Of a stretch of 64,000 nt of DNA, positions 1 through 14,500 are shown piece after piece (the stretch's first letter is position 1; each line of letters starts with the position of its first letter). A program made the translations under genes and the position numbers. Under the pieces are notes generated by a model. It was not told where the DNA came from. It did no database searches and saw only the letters and a program-made list of their open reading frames with translations. The DNA comes from Oopsacas minuta (lineage: Eukaryota; Porifera; Hexactinellida; Lyssacinosida; Leucopsacidae), in NCBI GenBank assembly GCA_024704765.1, contig JAKMXF010000255.1, positions 186,001 to 250,000 on the forward strand, written 5' to 3'.

Positions 1-3000
1 ATCTGCAAACGTTCTTGTATATATTATCTGTGAAATAATCGTTCAGGTTTTTAATACGCTCAGCAAGAACAGAAGATTTATCACTGTTATTGATCGCATT
101 TAGGAATAAGTTGATAAACCAACCGAGAGAATATTGGTACATAGGATCAATGTTAGCGAAATCTGAAATACAGAAGAATAGAATAGCTGAGTGTACAGAT
201 ACGGGGGTGTAGCCATTCCTTGTATCATCTATCTCTTTCTCTGTGAGGTTAGCTATCTCTTGTTTAGCTGATATTTCTTCAGCAAGAACTTTTGAAGATG
301 ATAACACTTGTATAGCGGATTCATCTTCTAAGATATTTCCTTGAGAACTAGATAATACTTCTAATATTTTGTCTTCAATCTCTTTCAATTGTTTCTTATT
401 AGCAGCACCTTCTAGAATAAGTTCATTCTTCTTCTCTTCTAACTCGGGTTTTTCTTCTGCAGCTACAATACCCAGTAGCTGATCCTGTAGTCCAAGTGGA
501 GTAATCATAAAGTTAAGAAGAGCTACTTTAACAGCAACCTCTGGCAGGTAATGAGGATTCCTAAGCCTTGTCGTCATATATAATCTGAAATCGGCACTGT
601 ACTCAATCACACTGTCTCCAAACTTTATGTAATCAACTCCTCCCTGTTTGAATGTTTGTTTCTGTAAAACAGGCTCGAGGAGAGGGTCCAATTCCTCTCC
701 AATATTCTCAATCAGAACCGGAGTTCCGAACTGAATACTGTTCTCAAGTGTACGCGCATAATTAGGATCAGTTAACTTCACCACAGCTAACCGGTTCTCC
801 CTCTCCATATTCTTAATCCATTTATTAGCCTGACCTTGTGGATCAATGATTAGAGGCCATCTTCTAGAATTTTCTATAACAATAGCACTGTCAATTGAAA
901 ATGAGTCAGCAGGTAACCCAGCAATCTTCCAAGCTCTAATCTTAACCTGATTACCGAGAGTATTTGTAAGAGAAAAGTTGTCACTAGTCGGTATGTTTTT
1001 ACTCTTACAAGCTATGCTGCAGTCCTTAATGCATTCAGAACGGAAATCAACTGTGAAGGCTCCGAGATACGCAACCACCCCAGAAGCAAGTAACACATCT
1101 CCTGTACAGTTCACATACCTCTCACCAAGGATACGTGCTGCCTCACTCCAGCGAGTTTTCTCACCACCAAGACCTAAGAATATTAATTTGATAAATAAGC
1201 AACAGTAAAGTACAGTCAATTCCCCTTACATCGAAGCCCAAGGGACTGCGATAATTACTTCGATATGAGCGGAATTCAATATAACAGATTTAATGTATTA
1301 TACTTGTGACGGTTTGAGACCGTATTAGTAAAATTCCAGGTTTTTCTATATATCCGTGTTCGATATAACGGTATATAACTAATCTCACCAGCAATTAGTT
1401 TCTCAGCTCTCATAAGTTTTTCGGAACATATTTCAATATTATCTTCAAGTTCTCCTTTCTTCTTCTTAGAAGCATCAAACTCAGAATTAAGAGCAGCTAA
1501 CTTATCAAGAATCTCTTTCAGCTCTGCTCTCTTCTCGTTAAGCTTAACCATCTGAACAGATAGCTTAGCTTCTGCTATCTTCAAACTCGCTTTCTTTGGA
1601 GCTACAATCTTAGCTACCCTGTCATACGTTTCCATTGCTCGAACCCATTTACACAAACCTAGAAATACAAAACATATAAAAGCAAGGAATTTCGAGTAAA
1701 TACTCACAATACAAACCTTCAGCAGCTGTAGAAGCATTCTTAATAAGCTCTGGCACAAATTCAGGATTAGAAGTATACTTCTCACGAATCTTTTTGATAA
1801 GGGGAGGAGCAATGCTATCCTTATCATAAGTTTTGAGTGAATCTAGAAAATGGAAGTCTCCCAGAAGTTTTAGAGAAGGACCCCAGTAGTTCTCTATCAT
1901 CTTGCCTGTACCATCAGGCTTTCTTTCAGGTTTTATATTTTTTAGCACACAAACAGCCTCCATAGCTAGCTTTACTCCTATAGGAGGATTCTTCATTGAT
2001 TTAACAATAGTTATGTCATTAGGCTTGAGAGTATTGAGAGCTTCTATCGCGGCCTCTAAAGCTGGTATAGCCTCGGCAAGATCACCTTCACACTCATCTT
2101 TAATCGCCTGTGATTCTGCTGCTGCTTCGTTAGCTACTTTCTCATCAGCTGCTACAACCTATAAGCACATTAGTATAAATATCAGGGCTACAGTGAAACC
2201 TCCACAAACGGGGAATTTCTGGAAACGGAGTGAAAATATAGAGGGAATTCCTAGTATAAATACAAACTTGTTTCTTTGCTTCAGCTTCTACTGTATCCTT
2301 CTCAATCTTAATCATGAGCGCATCAGTATCAGCTGATGTCTTTATCAGTTCAGGTTGTAACTCTTTCAATTCTTTCTGCATTACTGAGACCTGTGAAGCT
2401 GCAAACTGTAATTTCTCCAATCCTACCTCATATCTTCTCTTCTGCTTCATGATGTCTTCTCTCTGTTTCTTGAGGAGCTTTTTGAAGGTGAGTATAAGCT
2501 CCAGATAAGAGGTTGGAGTAACGTAATTGTGACGTGACAAGATGGAGTAGAACTTTTCGGAAGATTCAATCACTCGTCTAAGCACAAATTAAATAACATA
2601 ATTAATATTTAAGAATTGGCAAGTATGTATAAACATCAATAACAACTCTAACCTATGAATATATTGACACATATACACACAAGAGGAGTGCATACTCTCA
2701 TCCATATCAACTTCCTCTAAGAACTTGTTAGCTACCATCTCCAGAGCGTCCTGTGGCCAGGCTTGAAACCAGTCAATAGTACAACAATTGATTAGAGCAG
2801 GGAACATACGTAGCCTCGTTCTAAAAGAATCTCCAATAGGACTCATGGTTACAATCACATGGAGATTAGCTCTAACTCTCTCAATGAAGAAGTTGTATAA
2901 GGCTAGTTGTGTGCCCTCTAATTTCTTTCCCATTGACCTAGCAATAATTTGCATCTTCTCCAATATTTCTAACTTCTCATCTGAAGGATACAAGTTTGGT

Positions 3001-6000
3001 ACATCTCCAGTGTTTAGTATCATATTGATATCCTCTACAAATGATTCATCTTTTATTTGAGAATCACTGAATAGGAAAACAGTTCGTTTTCCTTCAGCAC
3101 CTGCCATCAGTAATAATCTCTTTAAATCTTCTCTCCACTCTACTGTAGAATACGTTTTTGATATTTCTATTTGGAATATCTCGTAGTCTGCCATGAAGGT
3201 AGCCAGTTTAGAAGCGCTCTGTCTCCCAGACCCTCCTACTCCTACCATCAACACGTGACCATTGTCCTGATTCAGTACTCTACTCACACGACTGATGTGT
3301 TCTATCACATATCTACACAATTAGTTGCAATTATTTAGTTGAATATTTATCGTATTTCAATGTTTAGACGATACTTTCGCTCTAGCACTAATCTAGGCGC
3401 CGCTCTAGGTAAAGAGCCCCTGAGAGTAAAGGGTGTTTCCCTGTCCTATTAAATGGCGCCCTTGACAGAATTATTAGGTTTTGTTCTTATGTATTCATGG
3501 TTTGTTATGACGTATAAAGCCTAGGTTATTGAGCAGTGTCGTCAAGCCTAGTTCTGAATTTATTAAGGTATGCTATAGAAAATACCCGTTCTGCTTATAC
3601 AGAAGTTGGAGGAACACTTAATATACGATTACAATTTATCAATGACAGTATATTGACAAGAGTATAGTCAGTCCATTTTCCAAGAAGAGGTTTTACTGTA
3701 CGAGGGTCGTCCAAAAAGTTTTTAGAATGAATGCTGTAACTTCATTTCTTGCACACCAATACATCTTATATCTATAGTACACTATTTATAACTACTCTAG
3801 TTAAAATATCTAAGCTTTTTATCTTTTATTACTTTTTTGACAGCTACTTATATAGTCAGCACTTGGCTCTTATTTTAAATTCGTACCTAATTATTCCTCA
3901 TGGATTTACATTTGGAAAGGAGGGACTTTCGCGCAATGATTTTTTATGACTTTATGAGAAAACTCAGTCCTAAAGAATCACATATTCAACTTCAGGACAC
4001 ATTTGGAGAAAAATCACCATCTTTGGCTACAGTGTACAACTGGTACGGTGAATTTAACCGTGGACGAAAGACTCTAAGTGATGAGATGCGATCAAGACGT
4101 CCTGCAGATGCGGTTAACCCAGAAAATATCCAGAAAGTTAAGAAAATAATCAAAAATGAGCGTCGAATCATAATTGACGAAATAATGAGTTATTTAGACA
4201 TCAGCAGAGGAAGCCTCCATGCCATACTTCATGAACATCTCTTGGTGAGGAAAGTGGCTGCACGTTGGATTCCACATAAACTTTCTGAAGAACAAATGAC
4301 AACTCGAGTGGATTGGTGCAAATTTATGATCAGAAAATTCGATCATGGTCGTTCAAAGCTATTGAATACATTAATTACGGGAGATGAGACTTGGATTTAC
4401 CAATATGACCCAGAGACGAAGCAACAATCTTCAGTTTGGCTTTTTCCAGATGATGATCCCCCTCAAAAATTGAGACGTGCACGAAGTGGCAACAAGCAAA
4501 TGGTCGCCAGTTTCATCTCTAAAAAGGGACATGTTGCTACTATTCCCCTTATAGAGCAAAAGACTGTAACTGCGAGTTGGTATGTCAACATTTGCATGCC
4601 TCAGGTGATAGAAAAGTGGAGCATTTTACATCCTAAAGCCTACCTCACCTCACTTCAATGGCACCATGACAATGCAAGTGCACACAAGGCAGCTTTAACA
4701 ATGGATTTCTTTGCAGAAAATGGTATAAAATTGATACCCCATCCAGCATATTCCCCAGATTTGGCGCCATGCGACTTCTTTCTTTTCCCTAAACTAAAAA
4801 AGAAGATCAAAGGGGTTCATTTCGATAGTGCAGAAGAGGCAAGACTGGCTTATAATGGGGCCCTCCAAGACCTAACCAAAGAAGACTGGGAAAATTGTTT
4901 TGAAAGTTGGTTTAGAAGGATGGATTTATGCATACAGTCATCTGGTATTTACTTCGAGAAACTATAAAAAAATAATCCATTTCCTATTATTCCTTCATAT
5001 AGATTCTAAAAACTTTTTGGACTACCCTCGTATATTGAATCCTGCAAGAATTTGTATCAGAATCCTCGGGATGTGAATCAATAAAATGAATGGGATAGTA
5101 AATAATTGTTTACAAGATAGGAGTACAAATAAATAGATGCCCTAGTATTTATCATATTTAATTTGCCGATATAAGTTACGAACTATACTCAACGAAACAT
5201 GGAATCTACAGATCTTACAAGTTGCGTACATCTACCTTCACAGAAGAATAAAAATAAGACAGATAAACTACTCTATATCTTCATTATCGCGGCATACACC
5301 ACTATAACTCTCAGCACCATAGGATTAACACAAGGATTCCCGGTTATATCAAGCATAGCAAAGAGCAAAGGTCTCCTCGATATAGAGATAGGATTAATAT
5401 ACTGTCTGCAAGCTATTCTATGCGCTTTCCTATTTCCAATAAGCAGTGTAATCCTTACTAAAGTCAACAAGAAACTAGCTTTATGTGTCTGTTCGTTGCT
5501 AGTTTATTGCTCATTTATTTTATACGGATTTATTATCAGTATGTCGAGAACTCCTTTCCTAATATTCTCCTTGATATTCTCCTGTGTAGAAGCTTATTGT
5601 GAAACAATGATATTTCTCTCTGCTAACCTAATATTGTGGGAAACATTTCCAGATAGACAATCCACAATGTTCGCTATGCAAGAGGTCACAATATCAATAG
5701 GCTATGTATCAGGACCTTCAATCTGTGCTATCCTATATCCGTTGATAGGATTCTCACACATGTATTTACTGATTGGTATTTTGGGTCTTATCGTATCACT
5801 TGTAATTACTGCTACATTAGTATTATCAAAAACAGAAAATAAGACTATGGTCAGAGAGCAAGCAGATCCATTATTAATATTACGAATAATATTAACTCCA
5901 TCTCTAAGCTTACATTTGGTTGTCACATTCACTACTGCGTTTTTCTTCAACTATTTCTATCCAGTAATAGGACCCTATCTAATATCACGATACGATGTAA

Positions 6001-9000
6001 CCGTTAGTACAGTAGGATGGGTAATAATGAGTGGAGAACTAGTATACATGGTCTGCTCAATAATATTGGGATATATGTACGATAATTATATACATTCTCT
6101 GCATATAGTGGTAGCAGCATTAGGATTATTCACACAAGCTATTGGTATCTTCTTGTATCCACCATCGTCACTGATTTCAAATAAAGGAGGTAATTATCTA
6201 ACATTTTCCATATTTGGTAGTATTTTTAATGGATTAGGCATAGCCCTTTGTTTCATACCAATTCTAACAAGTTTGTTGATGAAAGCAGAGGAAAGATTTC
6301 CAGGTGTTTCTAACGTTGAGCCTTCAGTAGCTGGTTTATTCACCGGGGCTTATTATCTGGGAGAGGGGGCAGGTCAGTTTATCAGTGAGGTTATAGCAGA
6401 TTTCTATTCGCTTGACGTCATATCAACTTATCTAGCTGGATTCGTTCTTATTTTTTCTGTTGTGCTATTATTGATAGGAGTTATCAAGTTCAGAGAACTA
6501 AAGATGCTGAAACATCCATTTAAAAGAGGAATAATTAATTAGGAAATATAATTGTAGATGCTTGTTGTTGTTGTTGTTGTTGAGTTTATATGCTATATTA
6601 CTTATATGTGTTTCGTATGTATGTTGATTACAATGATATAATAATGATAATTAATGCACTGCAACATATTTATTATGTTTTATTTCGTATTTAGTAAAGA
6701 ACTAGAAGAGAACATTTTATTATGGCATGGCCATACACGTGTGCACACGTGTACACCAAGCACGTCCATAAACTGCAATATTTACAGTTAACATCCGGTC
6801 ACTCGAACCCTCAGGGGAAATGAAAATATGTTCGAGTTACCGAATGTTGGTTGTATTATCCAAATAATTTCCACTCTTACCGGAACAAGACTAGAGACAT
6901 TGGAGCTTTACTCATCTGATTGTAATCTTCCAAATATCCCTCCATAACTTCTGACAGTTTAGCTAAATCTTCTATCTCATCATAATGCTTAATCTGTGTA
7001 TCTGGATTCAGGAAGTTCCCGAAAAATAGTTTTCTAATATCTTCATCACCAAGCACACCACCTATAAATTACTCAATAAAATACATTGAGTATTCGTGAA
7101 TGTAATACGTACCTGGTGTTACTAATCGTTTGAGAATTTTATCAATTGGAGTCTTGAATGTTTCCATAGTAACATCTTTAACAATACCAAAGAATATTTC
7201 TCTATCCTTACTATCAACTAGTCTGTCATAGAATACTCTATATACTTCGTGTATCCAAAGACGTGTCAGCTTGTCCCCATCTGCTCCCATTAAGTTCTTA
7301 GGCACGAGCATAGTACCGAAAATAACACGTGAGAAATCTCTCAAGTTGAATACGTAGTGAGATTTTGTGGGAGTTGGTAGGAAACTGTCAACAGAAGCTT
7401 TGTATAAATTTAACGTAGCTTGTATCATAACCTAGGAAAATTGAAGGAAATAAACTGTTACGATCAAGTTGCAGTTAACTCTCGTTATATCGAACACAGA
7501 CATATCTAAATACTCACTAAAATCGCAGTCTTAAATTGTACAAATATGGTCCCAAACCGTCAAAGTAACATAAACTACACCAGCTATATCGAAGTAATTA
7601 TTGCGGTCCCTTGAGCTTCGATATAATGGGGTTGTCTGTAGTCAGAAATTACCTTAGATAGTCTTAGAAATACAGATTCATATCCTTTGTTAAAATGCCA
7701 GTCAGTGATGGTAGAGAAAATCTTCAAAAGAGCTGCATCATCAAACGTTTCAATCCCGATAACATTAAAATGTCTTGTCAGCCTACCAGTTATATGATTC
7801 CTACTACCCCCTGGTGGTCCCATAGCAGACACCAACATAACATCCTCATGTATGTGTAACTTAGAAGTATCCTTCAGGTCATACCAGTGCTTATTATCCA
7901 ACCATTGTCTTAACAGCTCGAGTGGTGGTTGCGCACCATAAAACTCTTTTTGTGGCATATTTAAATCATCAACAAATACAACACAGAACTTCTCAACTGG
8001 AGGACCGTATACACCCTTCCTCCTTCTGTCTAGTTTTGACATTATAATATCCTGTGTTTGATTAGCAGAGGTTCTAGCAGAGAAGTTAACTACGTTAGGT
8101 ATGTAGGTTTTAGGCAGTTTCATAAGGAACTGGTTAGATATTGCAGATTTTCCTGTTCCTAAAATGAATATAAAATCATATACTATTTTTATTAAGGAAT
8201 TTGATGCAACAAACAATATTTTATACAAACCTGTAGGGCCTACGAAAAGCAATGGTACTTTATGTGTGGTGAATGTGCTAAGAAAGAACTTCTGCATTGC
8301 CGTCTGCACAGTTTCCACTATTATTTCGTTAGGTTTCATCTGAGGAGGGAATACAGCTGCATCCCTGTTAATAAGGTCCTCCCAGGCTGACCACTGTCCT
8401 GTTGAAATACTCCTCAAATCGTAGAAGAAATCAAATATCAATCCTCTCTCAGGAAACATGTTACTCTTTGTTATCTTAATTCTTTTAGGTCTAGGAAATT
8501 CTTGATTTGTTCCAGATACCAGAGTACGGAAGAAGGGATCAAATTTCTTCTGAGAATCTCCATTGAGGCTACCGGCTAGACTCCAGACTAATGAGAATAA
8601 GAACAGGTTCTGAATGAGAACTGCTGATAGATCGTGCGGGCTCCTCTCTTCTATATTCCTCCAGGTTTCCAAGAGACAGTGGAAAAGATGTATGAGTGAG
8701 TTTACAAGATGCAGAATAGAAGTTGAAACAAACTGTTTACATTTATGTGAAATGAAATGATAACAAGGGTCAATTAGCCATTCAAACAAGTCTTTAATTA
8801 ATTTTTTGTATTGGTCTTCTCCATTTTCAACATCTAACCAGAGTATTGTATCATGATTGAGGTAAGATTCTACCAGGGGACGCCAGCCTAGACGCAAGGG
8901 TTCTAGAAATATCATTCCACAGCGAGAAACGGTTGCTGGGGAAGCTACCTCCAAATCTTCAGGCTCAAATATCAAATTCATTGTCTGGCTCATTTGAATA

Positions 9001-11457
9001 ATCTCACCTGAAAATATTACAGAATATAAACGTAAAATATGCTGACAGACAAATCGTAAATATGATTAATCATATGATATGTCAAAATTACTCACCACTC
9101 ATCAAACACAATTTCTTGTTATCATCCAATACAGTATTCATGTTTTCTATCCACAGAGCATCAACAGGCCCATCAAATACAAGCCATTTTCTACGCTCCT
9201 CCTGACTAGAAGCCATTGCTCTGAATGTATTAGCTAACACTCCGTCTGACCATTCGTGAGATACTGGATCGAACTTACCATATAATTGTCCCATGTTGAT
9301 GGATTTAGGATTTATAATAGCAAAATCAACTTTATACTCTTCCATCATTCCACTCTCATTCAACTCACTTAAAGTATCAGCAAGCACTTTATAAGCAGAG
9401 GATTTCCCCCCCATTGCTTCTCCCACTATCATAAATCCGTGACGTACTAACATCATCTCGTATATCTGATCTACCTTGTCCATGAAGAACTGTACTGGTT
9501 GTAGGTTCCGCCTTGCTATAGCATCAAGCAAGAAGCTATGTAGAGTCTACAGAAGAGGCGTATGATAATCCACATAGACAAACATGAAAATAGAGAATAA
9601 TTACGTCATAATCTGGTGGTGGTAGAGAGACACCAGGAAATAGATCACTGACTATTCCCTCGAAAAGAGGAACATCTTGTGACAGGAACTTAGGAAGATT
9701 AACATCGATAATAGCTCTCAGCATAAGCTCAGACTCGTCATCGTTTGGATATTTTAATTTCAGATTTCCAGCAGCTGTTAGTACAGATTTTACTGCTCTC
9801 ATACCTGAGAAATATAGCAACATGATTACACCAATGGTATGTTATTTGTTACTGTATTAATTACCATAGTCATAATGATGTTGAGATGAAAGTTGCTCTG
9901 AACACAGTTTGTATGTAGCTACAATCTTGTGTGCTAGAGATCTAGCTAATACAAACCCCATAGAGTATAGCATAATCTCTCCAATCATAGCATAGTCAGG
10001 TACCATCATAGCAACTGTTCTGAACAGAACCTACCATGATAAATATATAAGCTAGAAGCATACTTACCAATCCCGGGAGGGTTGGCAAGGATACTTAATT
10101 TATTCTGACACATGAATATTACCTTGAGATTATCAGGTAACTCCTGTCTACCAGCATACCCTGGATTCATAGTAATAAACACAGTACAAGAACAGTCTAG
10201 AGTAATGTCTGTTCCCTCAAATGTGAACACGGATAATTTCTGCTGTACAGCTTGTTGAATAGTTAATATCTGCTGAGCTATAACAGATAGTACTTCTAAG
10301 TCGATACGATTGAATTCATCAAAACATGACCATGCACCAGCTTGTGCTAGACCCTTAAAGAACTTCCCCATCGCTTTGTAATCGAGGCCATCTGAGCAAT
10401 TAAACACTACACACTGCTTGGCTACAGCCTTGGCAAGATCTTTACATGTTTCAGTCTTACCAGTACCAGCAGGCCCCTCTGGAGCTCCTCCCAAGTTTAA
10501 TTTGAGAGCTCCCATTAGAGTTCTGTAGCATCTGTCAGTTAGCGGGGTAATTACAAGTCTGCCAGAGTTTCCTGTGAATATTTGAGATAAATATTCTATA
10601 TAAATATATTGAAAATATGTATAACAAACCTAGATACTCGTAACCATACATTACTTCAGTAGTTATCATACGAACATAGACAGTTTCATCAGAATAGTAA
10701 TAGCGTAATTGACTAATCCATTGGAAGTCGTTAGAACTGGTTATCTTGCTATTAACCAGCTGTTGTACTGTGTCACGCGCATGTACATCAATCACAGTCA
10801 GAGCTCCGAGCGTTATGCGTGTCATAGCTGGAAGCTTTCCTCGTACCTGTCATAAAAATATCTATTATGGCATCGAACTTTTGAGTTACAGTGTACTACA
10901 AATGTATAGAGATTTCTCTAATACTTACTGGAGCAATCATAATTAGATACGATAATATGTAATTACCATGTTAAGATGATTTGTGGCATTCATGTAGGAG
11001 GCTGGACACATTCTTACTAATTCATTCCACTGATAATAGCAAAATGATATCTTTATAAATTTTGTAATTAGTATGATCTAAGCACATACATATATACGTA
11101 TCATGTCTACAAATTATCTTACAAACCTGATATAATACATATTACCAATAATACGCCCACCAACACGACAAATTTGGTAATATTATTCAAAATACCATTG
11201 GGATGAGTTTATTAATAATTTCCCATATCAAACTTAACTCCACAGGACTTTAGGTTGCACACATTCTAAGAATTAAATGAGATGGCAAGACACAGAGAGA
11301 TTCATAACCTAGACGATGATGATATGTATGATTATGATGAGGATTATTATTATTATGATGAAGATTCTTATGTAGCTCCTAAACTTAATACCAATAGTAT
11401 TAGTAGTGGAGCTGGTGGTGGAGGTAAGAAGAGGAGAAAGAAGAAATCAGGTGGAGC

Positions 11458-11509
<52 letters not shown>

Positions 11510-14500
11510 AAGGAAAAACAAGTGGAACCGAATCAGAAAGAGGCAGCGAAAAAACCTGATACAAGGTAATAGAAACATAGATTAGATAATAAAGAAAATT
11601 TAAAACAAGTAATACTCTGATATTCGTTTTAGTGGTGGAATTGGACAACAAAGAAAACCAATAGTTGCTGAGGACATAGCAACACCATCCACAGGTACAT
11701 AAAGTAAATAAACAGATTACACTAGTACGTAATGTCAACTAGGAAATATGTATTTAATTAGATTCAGTTGAGGGAAAATTAAACGTAATGACTATTAATT
11801 CGGAGAAAGAAAATAAGACTGTAGAAGTGAAGGAAAAGGTTGGGAAAAAGACACTCGCACTTTTAGAAGAATTTGCAAAACAACAATCTGAAAAACCAGA
11901 GTTGAATCTGGTTGTGATTGGACACGTGGACTCCGGTAAGAGTACCCTGATGGGACACCTCCTGTATATGCTAGGATGTGTTAACAAGAAATTAATGAGG
12001 AAATACGAACACGAGTCTAAATCTATCGGTAAAGGTACTTTTGCATATGCATGGGTGAGCACAAACTTGAATACAATTATATACACGTATATTCAATTAA
12101 CTGAATGCTACCTAGGTTCTAGATGAGCAAGGAGAAGAGAGGGAGAGAGGAATTACAATAGATATAGCGATGAAGAGTTTTTTTACTGACAACAGAAAGA
12201 TAACTCTACTGGACGCTCCTGGACACAAAGATTTCATACATAACATGATATCAGGGGCAGCTCAAGCAGATGTAGCTATTCTGGTGAGATTTATTAAATT
12301 TACTATACAGCATATTATTACGTACAATTAACACATATATTAGTCGACTGAATATGTATCGACACGATTAGTTTTCTATTGGGATATTAGAGTTTTCTCT
12401 TCTAATCCAGTTTGTAGTGAATCTAACATATTTTTCATTTTCTCTAAAACATCTTCACAGTCCGATTCAAAGCCACGGATTTTCTCTAGGAAGAAAGGAT
12501 CGAATTTAGTGACTAAATCAATATTTAGTTTATAGCAGTCTACTTGTGCAGTCATGATACGTTCCTCAATATTCTTCAGATCTTTAGATAGTTCATCTAG
12601 TTTATTCAGCTCCTCGTTGTAGTGGAGAGGTTGAGGATCTTTAGTTTTAATTATTGGTTGTAGAGTGAGTGCGTCTGATAGTGGGTGGGGCCTTGTTCCC
12701 TCTAGACTTGTACTCACTGGCTTACGGAATGAATTAGTAGCCATGAGTTAGGAAAAATAGTTACAAAATTATAAATTCCATATTTAACCAAAGAAAGCAC
12801 ACTCTGAGCAAATGTAATTCTTTGTGTAGGTTATTGATTCAGTGAAAGGAGCATTCGAAGCAGGATTTGATCACGGAGGACAGACACGAGAACATGCTCT
12901 ACTGGTAAAATCCCTCGGGATATCACAGCTAATCGTAGCTGTTAACAAGATGGATCAGTGTGGATGGCAATTAGAAAGGTTTAGAGGAATACTCGATAAC
13001 CTGAAGTCTTTCCTAAATCAAATTGGATTTAAGGTTTAGAATAATATCGTTAATGATACGGTGAAACTTCCACAAAAGGGGTAGCATTTTCGGCTTCCCT
13101 GGCCTCGTTACACCTATTATTTAATGTCATTAATACAATTACACCATATTTGATATTAGATATTATGATAGGATGAGGATCTGTATTTTATTCCCATCAG
13201 TGGATTAGAGGGAACTAATCTGATGGAGAGAGTACCAGACGTTAAGTGGTATGAAGGACCCTGTCTTATCAAATGTATTGATACAATACAACCTCCATCT
13301 AGAGCAATTGAGAAACCACTCAGGTTAAACTAACTATACAGTTTTGCAAGGTACGTATAGGATAATCAATTTTAAAGTGGTTACGAATTAGATTTTGTGT
13401 ATCTGGAGTAAATCAAGTAGGAGGGAGTATCCACGTAGCTGGTAAGATAGAAACAGGATATTTCCAGACAGGAGATAAGTTACTAGCTATGCCAGCAGGT
13501 CAGACAGCAGTGGTTAGAAGTATTTTAACACACGATGAGAGTATTAACAGCGCAATGGCAGGAGCTAATGTACAGATTGTGGTAGCGAAGATAGATCCTA
13601 CAGATTTAAGGTATAAATAATTCGATCTGATAATTATGTGTGTTAATACTTCTAATATTCTCAGTGTAGGGAGTGTGCTATGTCCAATACAACACCCAGT
13701 ACCAGTAGCTATAATAATCGTAGCTAAAATTGCTGTTATGAATACAGATAGGGCAATCACACGTGGATACACAGTAGAGCTATATTATCAGTCTGTTTGT
13801 GAGCCTGCTACTGTTTGTAACCTTATTTCTCAAGTACACAAGTCATCAGGAGAAGTAAGTATTAATTCTCAATCATAAGTACACATTTTGATATAAGCAC
13901 TATCCTCTAAAAACGGTTCTCATATATTCCTGTATATCTTAAGCTGATTATAAGAACATTTCTTATAGCCGGCATCCGCCGTATTTAAAATTTAATTGTC
14001 TAATAGGTAATAAAACAGAGGCCAAAAGCACTGCCAAAGAACAGTTCAGGAGTAGTAGAGATAGAACCATTGCGTCCTATTTGCGTGGAAACATACGAAG
14101 AGTGTAAGGAATTAGGAAGATTAGCTCTACGAAGCAATGGAAAGACAGTAGCAATTGGTATCATACTAGATATCACTTTAAAAGCTAGTAAAGATGTGTA
14201 GAATTTCATATTGAATAAGTTTGTATAGGAAAATATTAGTATAAATTATAATATCATATTTTCATGTACTAACCTTGGTAACGATATCTTCAATCTGCAA
14301 TGAGCAAACCTTTAAGTATTCCTGCAACCCATTTGGTTGATTGAAAGCCTCAGTAACCTCATCTGTCCAGTAGATAGAGCTAGCAGCGATCACTACCTAT
14401 GATATTATTTTCAGAATTAATTGGTAGTAATTGAATACTGTACAGCTGGAAATAAGTAGAGATATGATGAATACACGATAATTAAATAATTTCTATTCAC

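Noticed and set aside
3749..3949. 66-codon frame at the left end of the mariner
   Set aside because: It is 5' non-coding sequence of the transposon overlapping the true transposase start; no similarity.
11400..11738. Minus-strand frame with a long poly-Val run
   Set aside because: It is the antisense of the HBS1L poly-Gln and Gly-rich exon, so a shadow.
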